From Solimonas sp. SE-A11 (lineage in GTDB: Bacteria; Pseudomonadota; Gammaproteobacteria; Nevskiales; Nevskiaceae), in NCBI RefSeq assembly GCF_030345715.1, contig NZ_JAUASX010000001.1, positions 62,001 to 126,000 on the forward strand: a stretch of DNA of 64,000 bases, given 5' to 3'. Of this stretch, positions 14,789 through 21,527 are shown piece after piece; the stretch's first letter is position 1, and each line of letters starts with the position of its first letter. A program made the position numbers and the translations under genes. The notes under the pieces were generated by a model. That model did not search any database and was not told where the DNA came from. It saw nothing but the letters and a program-made list of their open reading frames with translations.

Positions 14789-15111
14789 TGCAGGAGACCT
14801 GGCTTGAAGTCCTGCGCACGGCCTGCAAGGCGAAGGGGCAGCGCGTGGTGGCCACCATGATCGGCTACTCGGATGCGGTCGTCAGCGCCGTCCTGTCGGG
14901 CAAGTACAAGGGCAACCTGAAGGCCGTTCAAAGCGCCGTCGAAGGCGCCCTGCAGGGCGTCACTGTCGAGTGCCCGGTGGTCGGCGATCTGCCGCGGCAG
15001 CGCTGTGTCGAGCTGCAGCGCGCACCCCGCAGCACCGCCAACCCCACGGCGGTCCAGCTGCACCGGGCCTGCCGCGGTGGTTGCCCTCACTCCCTGATCG
15101 CCAAGGAGTAG
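14788..15111 (+). CDS. Small HTH-like early protein
   Basis: It has 107 residues. The N-terminal part resembles a short helix-turn-helix regulator found in phage early regions (TACKAKGQRVVATMIGYSDA, VVSAVLSGKYKGNLKAVQSA). The C-terminus contains several Cys and His (QRCVELQRA, HRACRGGCPHS) and could bind zinc. It shares one base with the preceding stop. Confidence 0.6.
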   Translation: MQETWLEVLRTACKAKGQRVVATMIGYSDAVVSAVLSGKYKGNLKAVQSAVEGALQGVTVECPVVGDLPRQRCVELQRAPRSTANPTAVQLHRACRGGCPHSLIAKE

Positions 15112-15114
15112 CGC

Positions 15115-15291
15115 ATGCACATCGAAACCCAACCCATCCCCGTGGCGCCCGTTGAGCGCATCGGCGAGTGCGACCTCTGCGGCCTGGTGGATCACCACCT
15201 GGTGCTGGACGCCTGCCCGAGCTGCAACCAGGGCCACAACCTGCTGCCGGCGCCCGCCGCGCCCAGCACCCCCGATCAGGAGATCGTATGA
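15115..15291 (+). CDS. Small zinc-ribbon-like protein
   Basis: It has 58 residues, with the two metal-binding pairs CDLCG and CPSCN spaced as in a zinc ribbon, followed by a Pro/Ala-rich tail. A CCAAGGAG site precedes the ATG. The stop overlaps the next start (ATGA). Such mini-ribbons are common among phage early genes and may bind nucleic acid. Confidence 0.65.
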   Translation: MHIETQPIPVAPVERIGECDLCGLVDHHLVLDACPSCNQGHNLLPAPAAPSTPDQEIV

Positions 15292-15596
15292 ACCTGCTCC
15301 ACACTGCCAGCACCGATCAGTCGATGCTGGTCCTCAACCGCCGCACCCAGTCCCGCCTGGACGACGTGAACGACGCCACCCGCGCCCTGCGCACCTTCGG
15401 CGTCAAGGTCATCCGCCAGAACATGCGCCTGGGCAGCAACAAGCGCCCGCTGCTGCAGCTGCAGCAGGGCACCGAAGAGCTGCGCGCCGAGCTGCTGCAT
15501 ATCGTCAACGGCATCGGCGACACCGGCCCCCAGGTGATGGGGCAGTTCATGAACGTGGACGTCTGCTTCCCGCTGCTGATGAAGGTGGCCGGATGA
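15288..15596 (+). CDS. Early phage protein of unknown function
   Basis: It has 102 residues starting MNLLHTASTDQSMLVLNRRT. It is helical with basic patches (ALRTFGVKVIRQNMRLGSNK) and has no recognised motif. It is translationally coupled on both sides (ATGA overlaps), so it belongs to the early operon. Confidence 0.55.
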   Translation: MNLLHTASTDQSMLVLNRRTQSRLDDVNDATRALRTFGVKVIRQNMRLGSNKRPLLQLQQGTEELRAELLHIVNGIGDTGPQVMGQFMNVDVCFPLLMKVAG

Positions 15597-15853
15597 AGAC
15601 CGACTTCAGCACGCTGGCCTGCGACATCCATGACCTGGTCACCCGCGAAGGCTCCCTGGACGTGGACACCATCCGCGAGCGCCTGACGGTGGCCAGCGCC
15701 AACCGTTACGCCGCCGCCCTGCGCGAGCTGCAGAAGGCCAACAAGGTCCACCGCTCCGGCGGCGTCATCCGCCTGCCGGGCGACCACGCCGAGCGCCCCA
15801 GCACCCTCCACCAGGCCCGCCGCGCTGCTCGCGTGGCAAGGGCGGCGGCATGA
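15593..15853 (+). CDS. Small winged-helix-like early protein
   Basis: It has 86 residues. The region LVTREGSLDVDTIRERLTVA followed by RYAAALRELQKANKVHRSGG reads like a compact winged-helix fold with the wing at GGVIRLPG, and the tail is Arg/Ala-rich. Its start overlaps the preceding stop. A DNA-binding role is inferred only. Confidence 0.55.
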   Translation: MKTDFSTLACDIHDLVTREGSLDVDTIRERLTVASANRYAAALRELQKANKVHRSGGVIRLPGDHAERPSTLHQARRAARVARAAA

Positions 15854-16053
15854 GCACGGTCAAGGCAACGCCGTACTACCTGTTCACGCGCGAGCAGCTG
15901 CTGGGCGCGCTGGAGGCGTATGGGCAGCAATTGCAGGTGCTGGGCGGCGCGGTGCAGGGCACCGTGCTGGAGTTCCTGGACAGCGATGTGGCGAAGGAAC
16001 ACGGCCTCGTCGTGGCTCCGGCTCCGATCCCGGTCGGGGATAACACGGTATGA
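15850..16053 (+). CDS. Small early phage protein of unknown function
   Basis: It has 67 residues: a helical centre (TREQLLGALEAYGQQLQVLG) with a Val/Pro-rich end. No motif is recognised. It is coupled to both neighbours by four-base overlaps, which is the main support for it being a gene. Confidence 0.5.
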   Translation: MSTVKATPYYLFTREQLLGALEAYGQQLQVLGGAVQGTVLEFLDSDVAKEHGLVVAPAPIPVGDNTV

Positions 16054-16757
16054 ACAAGAGCACCGTTCCACTGCTGTCACAGGATGCAGCCCAGGACGCG
16101 GCAGCACTCTTGGAAGATGACCGTGCTCGCGGCTCGTCTGCCTTCGCCCCTTTCGAGACCACGGAAGCCCTCCGCGCGATAGCGGACGGCCGCGCCATGG
16201 TGATGTCAACCTCTGACCGGTTCGTTCCTGGCGAGATGCACTGCGCCAAATGCAGATTCTCCCTGACCCGCACGAACCTCTATCTCGGCAGCGGGACAGT
16301 GGGACCCGGCGACAGCAAGACCGAGCCCTGCCCGAATGGTTGCGGGCCGCTGTGGCCGGTGACCTGGGAGCAGTCCGCTCGTGAAGCCTGGAAGCGCTGC
16401 GAGGATCTGCACCAGCACCTTCAGGAAGCACAGGCCAGTGCGACGCGATACACCTGGTTGCGCAGCCGCGATCTCGAAACCATCACGCGCGGCGGGGTGT
16501 TTGCCGGGCTCACCCCTGACAACGTCATCCTGAATGGCGTGACGTTGGACGACGCTATCGACAAGGCTTCGGCAGCGAACCTGCCTCCCCCTTCGCTCCA
16601 ATCGGTGCTGCTCCGCTTCAGCGAAGAGCTGCGCAAGTACTGGGAGGAGCCGGCAGAGCACTGCACCGATCCAGCGTGCGATGAGTGCCGGGACAACCGG
16701 GCCGCGATGGCGCTCGCTGCGGCCATCGACGTGGCGGCCGGCTGGGGGCGTGCCTGA
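16050..16757 (+). CDS. Early phage protein with Cys-rich metal-binding motifs
   Basis: It has 235 residues. A central zinc-binding module pairs MHCAKCRF with PCPNGCGPLWPVTWEQ (about 63-106). Another Cys cluster sits near the C-terminus (CTDPACDECRDN). Similar CxxC..CxxxC proteins occur in phage early regions without a known role. It lies directly upstream of the DNA methyltransferase (TGATG overlap). Confidence 0.55.
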   Translation: MNKSTVPLLSQDAAQDAAALLEDDRARGSSAFAPFETTEALRAIADGRAMVMSTSDRFVPGEMHCAKCRFSLTRTNLYLGSGTVGPGDSKTEPCPNGCGPLWPVTWEQSAREAWKRCEDLHQHLQEAQASATRYTWLRSRDLETITRGGVFAGLTPDNVILNGVTLDDAIDKASAANLPPPSLQSVLLRFSEELRKYWEEPAEHCTDPACDECRDNRAAMALAAAIDVAAGWGRA

Positions 16758-17671
16758 TGAAGGTCATTGACATGTTCTCTGGCGCTGGCGGCCTGACCAC
16801 GGGCGCGATCCAGGCCGGCGCCAAGGTCGTTTGGGCGGCGAACCACAACCAGGATGCCGTCTACTACTACAAGGCGAACCATCCCGGCGTTCCCTGTGTG
16901 AAGCAGGACCTGCATCAGGCCGACTGGTCGCAGATCCCCAGCCATGACGCCCTGCTGGCGGCTCCGGCCTGCACTGGGCACACCCCGGCACGCGGCAAGG
17001 ATCGCCCGCATCACGACAAGGACCGCAGCACCGCCTGGGCTGTGGTCAGCTGCGCCGAGTACCACCGCCAGGAGATAGTCGTCGGCGAGAACGTCCCGGC
17101 CTTCCTCGCGTGGGAGCTTTACCCGGCCTGGGAGTACTCGATGCAGAAGCTCGGCTACTGCGTCGAGCCGCACATCGTGGACTGCGCGGATCTCGGTATC
17201 CCGCAGCACCGGGTGCGCCTGATCCTGGTCTGCACGAGGTCCAAGGCTCCGCTGAAGCTGAAGCTGCCCCAGCGCCCCCATCAGCCGATCTCCGGTTTCA
17301 TCCAGTGGGACAAGCACCGTTGGAACCCGATCAACAAGCCGGGCCGCAGCACCAAGACGCTGGCCCGCGTCCAGTCCGGCCGCTCGCGCTTCGGTGATCG
17401 CTTCGTGATGCCGTACTACACGCGCGGCAGCGGCACCACGGGGCGCAGCCTGGACCGCCCGCTGGGCACGGTGACCACCCATGACCGCTGGGCGCTGGTC
17501 AATGGTGACCGCATGCGGATGATCCAGGTGCCGGAGTACGTGGCCGCCATGGACTTCCCCACCAACTACGTCCTGCCTGCCGCGCGTGATCGCGCGATCA
17601 AGCTGCTGGGCAATGCGGTTCCCCCGACCTTGGCGCGTGACGTGATCACGGCCATCAAGGAGGCCGCGTGA
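16757..17671 (+). CDS. C5-cytosine DNA methyltransferase
   Basis: It has 304 residues with the C5-MTase motifs in order: motif I VIDMFSGAGGLTTGA (3-17), motif IV APACTGHT with catalytic Cys72, motif VI VGENVPAF with Glu111, motif VIII IPQHRVRLILV and motif X LGNAVPPTLA at the end. Motif IV departs from the usual PPCQ form. Phage methyltransferases protect DNA from host restriction. No matching nuclease is adjacent, so it is an orphan. The start at 16757 is chosen because it overlaps the upstream stop and removes a 24-residue low-complexity extension. Confidence 0.92.
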   Translation: MKVIDMFSGAGGLTTGAIQAGAKVVWAANHNQDAVYYYKANHPGVPCVKQDLHQADWSQIPSHDALLAAPACTGHTPARGKDRPHHDKDRSTAWAVVSCAEYHRQEIVVGENVPAFLAWELYPAWEYSMQKLGYCVEPHIVDCADLGIPQHRVRLILVCTRSKAPLKLKLPQRPHQPISGFIQWDKHRWNPINKPGRSTKTLARVQSGRSRFGDRFVMPYYTRGSGTTGRSLDRPLGTVTTHDRWALVNGDRMRMIQVPEYVAAMDFPTNYVLPAARDRAIKLLGNAVPPTLARDVITAIKEAA

Positions 17672-17904
17672 GCACCCACAAGTGCCCGATCTCCAGCTGC
17701 ACCTGGCAGGTGCCGGATGACCGCCTCATGTGCCTGAAGCACTGGGAGATGGTGCCCACCTTCAAGCGGCGGCAGGTAACCGTCGAGCGAGATGCCGTGC
17801 GCAAGGCCGGGACCGCGCAGACCCGCCAGGCCGCGCAGCTGCGCTACGTGAAGGCCCAGCGTGCAGCCATCGACTCCATCAGCCATCTGGCGGTGCTGCC
17901 GTGA
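17668..17904 (+). CDS. Small Cys-containing early phage protein
   Basis: The GTG start overlaps the methyltransferase stop (GTGA) and gives 78 residues. The N-terminus has CPISSCTWQVPDDRLMCLKH, a CxxxxC..C..H arrangement that could bind zinc. The remainder is helical and basic (TFKRRQVTVERDAVRKAG). Small proteins with this start are frequent in Mu-like early operons. Confidence 0.6.
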   Translation: MSTHKCPISSCTWQVPDDRLMCLKHWEMVPTFKRRQVTVERDAVRKAGTAQTRQAAQLRYVKAQRAAIDSISHLAVLP

Positions 17905-17927
17905 CGGTCTTTCGCATGGTGCAAGCG

Positions 17928-18119
17928 TCACCGGTCGCTCCTGCGGCGCTTGCGCCGGGCCAAGCGATCGAGTGTGCGCTCAGCGTTCCGCGCCGCAAGA
18001 AGGTGCAGCAGCGCCACGAGTGCGAGGGGATCAATGTGAATGGTGATGTCGGCGATGAACATGGGCTTCCTGTTTCGTTTGTCCGACACCCATTCAATAC
18101 CAACTTTCTGGCCCGTCAA
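17928..18119 (-). CDS. Possible minus-strand small protein in a gap of the early operon
   Basis: The 333 bases from 17905 to 18237 hold no convincing plus-strand gene. On the minus strand a TTG-initiated ORF encodes 63 residues that look protein-like: KVGIEWVSDKRNRKPMFIAD, then a hydrophobic helix (DPLALVALLHLLAARN) and a very basic tail ending RRKRRRSDR. No ribosome site is visible and the start is uncertain. The upstream part of the gap (about 18060-18240) is less GC-rich than its surroundings. It is either a small inserted gene or a remnant. Confidence 0.3.
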   Translation of the reverse strand: MTGQKVGIEWVSDKRNRKPMFIADITIHIDPLALVALLHLLAARNAERTLDRLARRKRRRSDR

Positions 18120-18237
18120 GATGTGACCGGTTCTGCATCACGGATTTTCACGGGAACTCACGGATTATCAGTTGGACTCCGCCGCCTGCCGATTGTCCGC
18201 GCAGTCAATCGCATGTCATCCCATAGAGAGGTCTGAT

Positions 18238-18909
18238 ATGAACCTGACCTGTCCCGACTGCGGGTTCCATGCGCCGCTGGTGGCCTACACCGCGGACGAG
18301 GACGGCCGCCGCATCGCCGCCCTGGTCGCGCAGCTGCCCAAGGGCGTCGGCATGCCGGCGCTGGCCTACATCAACCTCTTCGCCCCGGCCAAGCGCAAGC
18401 TGACCATGGCACGCGCCCGCAAGCTCATGGAAGAGCTGGTGCCCGACATCGAGCGCGGAGCCATCGAGCGCAAGGGCCGGCACTGGCTGGCTCCGGCGTC
18501 CGTGTGGCTGCAGGCCTTCGAGTACATGCAGACGCCCCGCGCCTCGGTGACCCTGCCGCTCAAGTCCCACGGCTACCTCTATGAGGTGATCGTCGGGATC
18601 GTGGAGCGCGGCGAGGCGGTGGCTGAGAACGCCACCGAGCTGCAGCGCCGCAATGGCCAACGCCAGGGTGCGACGTCGGCCGCGGCGGTCCTGGGCGACA
18701 GACTCCCGCAGATCGACCAGGACGAGCTGCGGCAAAAGCATGCCCGGCAACTGGCCGCCACCCTGATCAGCCGGATCGACGAGGACCGGCGCCGCAAGCT
18801 GCCGGTCCGCGACCTGGCCGGCTACGCCCAGGACTACCGCGAGACCTTCGGGGATGCCGTGGTCGATGCGGCCCTCCGTGAGGCCCAGGCCCGCCTGGAG
18901 GCCGCGTGA
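18238..18909 (+). CDS. Early phage protein with N-terminal zinc-finger-like motif
   Basis: It has 223 residues. It starts with a Cys pair, LTCPDCGFHAPLVAYTADED, followed by a helical domain (KRKLTMARARKLMEELVPDI) and a C-terminal charged region (LPVRDLAGYAQDYRETFGDA). An AGAGAGG ribosome site precedes the ATG. It restarts the early operon after the 17905-18237 gap. Its function is unknown. Confidence 0.6.
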   Translation: MNLTCPDCGFHAPLVAYTADEDGRRIAALVAQLPKGVGMPALAYINLFAPAKRKLTMARARKLMEELVPDIERGAIERKGRHWLAPASVWLQAFEYMQTPRASVTLPLKSHGYLYEVIVGIVERGEAVAENATELQRRNGQRQGATSAAAVLGDRLPQIDQDELRQKHARQLAATLISRIDEDRRRKLPVRDLAGYAQDYRETFGDAVVDAALREAQARLEAA

Positions 18910-19114
18910 GCCGGTCCCAGCCCTCAATTTCCAAAGTCCCCGGAAACGGCCCTAGAAGCCGTTTTGCGGGGGTGGGGTGCTCCACTGCTCGCTGCAGCTG
19001 GCCCCTCGCCGTTTTTGAAGCGGTTTTGAAGCGGTTTTCGGGGCATGCCGGCCCTATCCGCAGCCGCACTTTCCCCAAAAAGCCCTTTTCACCCCAGTTC
19101 CACCAGGAGTAACC
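18910..19114. other. Non-coding stretch with repeated GAAGCSGTTTT motifs
   Basis: These 205 bases hold no convincing gene. They contain three direct motifs: GAAGCCGTTTT near 18955, then two TGAAGCGGTTTT units back to back near 19015-19040. An AAACGG...CCGTTTT inverted pair also lies near 18945-18965. Repeated short sites in a gap of a Mu-like early operon could be transposase, IHF or gyrase sites, but this is unproven. The end provides the AGGAG site for the next gene. Confidence 0.5.
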
Positions 19115-19792
19115 ATGTCCAAGTCCAACCTCAAGACCAAGCCCGCCGCCAAGCCCCGCCGTGCCGTGAAGCTCAAGCCGGCTGACCAGGTGCCGGCCGG
19201 CATGTGGCAGGACGCTCAGGGCCGCTTCGTGCCCGAAGAGACCATCAAGCCCATCGACCGCCTGCGTCATGACGTGGTGGTTGATCTCATCAAGAACGCC
19301 AAGATCAAGTCGGCGGAGATCGCTGCCTTCAAGGCAGACACCTTCGGCGTGATCGCCGGCTTCCTGGAGATGAGCTTCAAGGAATACAACGTCAAGGCCG
19401 GCGGCGACAAAGGCAACGTCACCCTGGTGTCCTTCGACGGCCGCTACAAGATCATCCGTGCGAACCAGGACTCCATTACCTACGACGAGCGCATGTTCGC
19501 CGCCAAGGAGCTGATCGACCAGTGCATCCTGGACTGGAGCCAGGGAAGCCGCCCGGAGATCCAGGCGCTGGTCAACGATGCCTTCCAGGTCGATAAGACC
19601 GGCAAGATCAACATCGCCCGCGTCCTGGGCCTGAAGCGCCTGAACATCGACGACAAGCGCTGGAAGAAGGCGATGCAGGCGATCACCGACAGCCTGCAGG
19701 TCGCCTTCTCCAAGATGTACGTGCGGTTCTACGAGCGCGACGACGCGACCGGCGAGTACAAGCCCATCGTGCTCGATGTGGCGGCGGCATAG
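19115..19792 (+). CDS. DUF3164 family phage protein
   Basis: It has 225 residues and shows the DUF3164 pattern: a basic N-terminus, MWQDAQGRFVPEETIKPIDR, then FGVIAGFLEMSFKEYNVKAG, VTLVSFDGRYKIIRANQD and a C-terminal helical pair (RWKKAMQAITDSLQVAFSKM). The family is widespread in Mu-like phages, near gemA and mor, with no established function. It has a good AGGAG ribosome site. Confidence 0.85.
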   Translation: MSKSNLKTKPAAKPRRAVKLKPADQVPAGMWQDAQGRFVPEETIKPIDRLRHDVVVDLIKNAKIKSAEIAAFKADTFGVIAGFLEMSFKEYNVKAGGDKGNVTLVSFDGRYKIIRANQDSITYDERMFAAKELIDQCILDWSQGSRPEIQALVNDAFQVDKTGKINIARVLGLKRLNIDDKRWKKAMQAITDSLQVAFSKMYVRFYERDDATGEYKPIVLDVAAA

Positions 19793-19800
19793 GAGCTGCC

Positions 19801-20385
19801 ATGTCCGAGCAGCTCCAAACCCTGAAGGAAGCCCAGGCGGTGATCGCCGACCTGAAGCCCATCGACCAGGACCTGGTGAAGGCCTGCGCCGAGCAGTTCC
19901 GCGCCATTCTCGACGCGGAGGGGGAGTTCGCCGTTATGGCGTTCGCCCTGGTCGGGGCGGAGATCGCGGCGGCGGCGCGGTTCCGCTGGGCCACCGGCCC
20001 CGTTGCTGCGGCCAAAGACCTGGACACCCTGGCCATCGTTGGCTTCCGGGCTCGCCGCGGCAAAGGTGCCTGGGCCTATGTGGATGACCGCGCACCCGAC
20101 AGCTTCGAGATTCGGGAGTGCGAGATCCAAAACGTCTATGCAGGCGGCGCCGCCTATGGGCGATGGCCTGAGGTCATCACCTGGACCGCAGCCAGCCGAT
20201 CTCTGCCCGACAGCGACACCACCGTGCTGCTGGACATGCCGGATGCTGATGAGCCGGTCTGGCCGGGCTATCACGATGGCCAGCGCTGGCTGCTGGCGGA
20301 CGGCATGCAGGCTCCGCGGGTGCGGGCCTGGGCTCACCTCCCTGGCGGCCTCAACGTCGCACCGAGCGCCCCGGTGCGGCAGTGA
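19801..20385 (+). CDS. Phage protein with C-terminal DUF551-like domain
   Basis: It has 194 residues. The first half is helical. The second half (about 118-185) has the DUF551 look, TWTAASRSLPDSDTTVLL followed by GYHDGQRWLLADG and RVRAWAHLP. DUF551 modules are common, functionally undefined phage domains. The 3' end overlaps the GTG start of GemA. Confidence 0.65.
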   Translation: MSEQLQTLKEAQAVIADLKPIDQDLVKACAEQFRAILDAEGEFAVMAFALVGAEIAAAARFRWATGPVAAAKDLDTLAIVGFRARRGKGAWAYVDDRAPDSFEIRECEIQNVYAGGAAYGRWPEVITWTAASRSLPDSDTTVLLDMPDADEPVWPGYHDGQRWLLADGMQAPRVRAWAHLPGGLNVAPSAPVRQ

Positions 20386-21026
20386 ACCAGGCCCAGCTCA
20401 TGCGCCTCATCAACGTCGGCCGCGGCCAGCTGAAGTGGGACGAGGATCTGTATCGCCAGACCCTTTCCCGCTTCGGCGGCAAGGCCGATGCGGACGGGCG
20501 CGTGTCGCTGAAGTCCCTCAACGTGAGCCAGATGCAGCAGCTGCTGGAGCACATGCGCAAGGCTGGGTTCAAGAACCAGATGCCCAAGGCGCCGCGCAAC
20601 CTGAACGTCCGTAGCCGGGCCGAGCTGACGAAGATCGAGGCGCTGCTGGCCGACGCTGGCCGGTCCTGGGAGTACGGCAAGGCACTGGCGCAGCGCATGT
20701 ACAAGAAGAGCGCCCTGGAGTTCTGCTCGCCCGGGGAGCTGGCCGGCATCGTGGCGGCCCTGGACAAGGACGCCATCAAGCGCCACGCCGCCGAGCTGCA
20801 GGAGCTTTTCGGGGAGCGCTGGGAGTCCAGGGCCAACGAGATCGCTACGCTGCTGTTCGGCTTCGACGGCCAGCACCGCAACGTCGGCAGCTACAGCCAG
20901 CCGATGTCCCAGGTGCTGCGCTGGTGGCGTGGCGAGGTGGAGGCCTACTGCGAGCGCCCGGTGAATCCCGACAAGCCGCAGTGCTGCATGGCCTGCTTCC
21001 AGCTGACGGTGGCGAACCGCCAGTGA
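20382..21026 (+). CDS. gemA: GemA-like regulatory protein (DUF1018)
   Basis: It has 214 residues from a GTG overlapping the previous stop. The N-terminal half is the GemA/DUF1018 signature: LINVGRGQLKWDEDLYRQTL, SRFGGKADADGRVSLKSLNV, then MQQLLEHMRKAGFK. In Mu, GemA affects host gene expression and DNA supercoiling. The C-terminal 70 residues, with three Cys (CERPV, CCMACF), are an extra tail. It sits directly before Mor. Confidence 0.85.
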   Translation: MNQAQLMRLINVGRGQLKWDEDLYRQTLSRFGGKADADGRVSLKSLNVSQMQQLLEHMRKAGFKNQMPKAPRNLNVRSRAELTKIEALLADAGRSWEYGKALAQRMYKKSALEFCSPGELAGIVAALDKDAIKRHAAELQELFGERWESRANEIATLLFGFDGQHRNVGSYSQPMSQVLRWWRGEVEAYCERPVNPDKPQCCMACFQLTVANRQ

Positions 21027-21445
21027 GCCACGTCCAGGACATGCCCGACCTCCAGCTGCCGCCGCAGTTCACGCGGCTGCGGCGGTTGCTGCGCGTCCTG
21101 GGCGGGCCCATCACCCTGCAGCTGCTGCGCAGCCACGGCGGGCGCTTCCTGACGGTGCCCAAGGGCATGGACAGCGAGTTGGTGGAAGAGATCGGCGCCG
21201 AGAACGTGGCCAAGCTGCGCACCGAGTTCGGCGGCGGCGAGCGAATCATGATGCCGATGCCGGACAAGATCGAGGCGAAGATCCGCAACGCCGCCATCTG
21301 GGTGGAGATGGATGCCGGCATCTCGGCAGCGGATCAAGCCAGTCGCTATCATCTGACCACGCGCCAGGTCATCAACATCCGCAACCTGCGCCGGCATCCG
21401 GCCGAGCCGGAGCCCGACTCCCCACAGTCGGCCATGCCCTTCTGA
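21023..21445 (+). CDS. mor: Mor-type transcriptional activator of late genes
   Basis: The GTG start at 21023 overlaps the GemA stop (GTGA), giving 140 residues. The Mor/C family features are present: LRVLGGPITLQLLRSHGGRF, VPKGMDSELVEEIGAENVAK, then FGGGERIMMPMP and the C-terminal helix-turn-helix DAGISAADQASRYHLTTRQV. Mor activates middle or late phage promoters with sigma-70. It is the last early/middle gene, closed by a strong terminator. The two matching late modules at 7244-7307 and 21466-21527 are its likely targets. Confidence 0.9.
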   Translation: MSHVQDMPDLQLPPQFTRLRRLLRVLGGPITLQLLRSHGGRFLTVPKGMDSELVEEIGAENVAKLRTEFGGGERIMMPMPDKIEAKIRNAAIWVEMDAGISAADQASRYHLTTRQVINIRNLRRHPAEPEPDSPQSAMPF

Positions 21446-21469
21446 AAGCCCGCTTCAAGCGGGCTTTTT
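21445..21469 (+). terminator. Intrinsic terminator after mor
   Basis: AAAGCCCGC (21445-21453) pairs with GCGGGCTTT (21459-21467) around TTCAA, and the T-run continues to 21469. It overlaps the mor stop codon and ends the early/middle operon. Its T-run merges into the late promoter module. Confidence 0.9.
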
Positions 21470-21527
21470 GCTGTGTGAAATTCTTCAGTCCCTGACGCTA
21501 CGCGCGCGCGGCCCGAAACTGCGGGCC
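21466..21527 (+). promoter_or_regulatory. Late promoter-leader module, rightward copy
   Basis: It contains TTTTGCTGTGTG (21466-21477), TTCAGTCCCTGAC (21484-21496) and, after 31 bases, the protease ATG. The leader ends in a hairpin GGCCCG-AAACTG-CGGGCC (21510-21527) touching the start codon. The copy at 7244-7307 (minus) has the same two blocks, the same 31-base distance and a matching hairpin with one swapped base pair. It drives the head-tail operon. Confidence 0.75.

Noticed and set aside
17901-18236. Plus-strand GTG ORF overlapping the previous stop
   Set aside because: The overlap is attractive, but the protein looks random and ends in non-conserved sequence; the minus frame is more protein-like.
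18906-19112. Plus-strand GTG ORF in the repeat-containing gap
   Set aside because: The sequence is dominated by repeated motifs and has no protein-like pattern.
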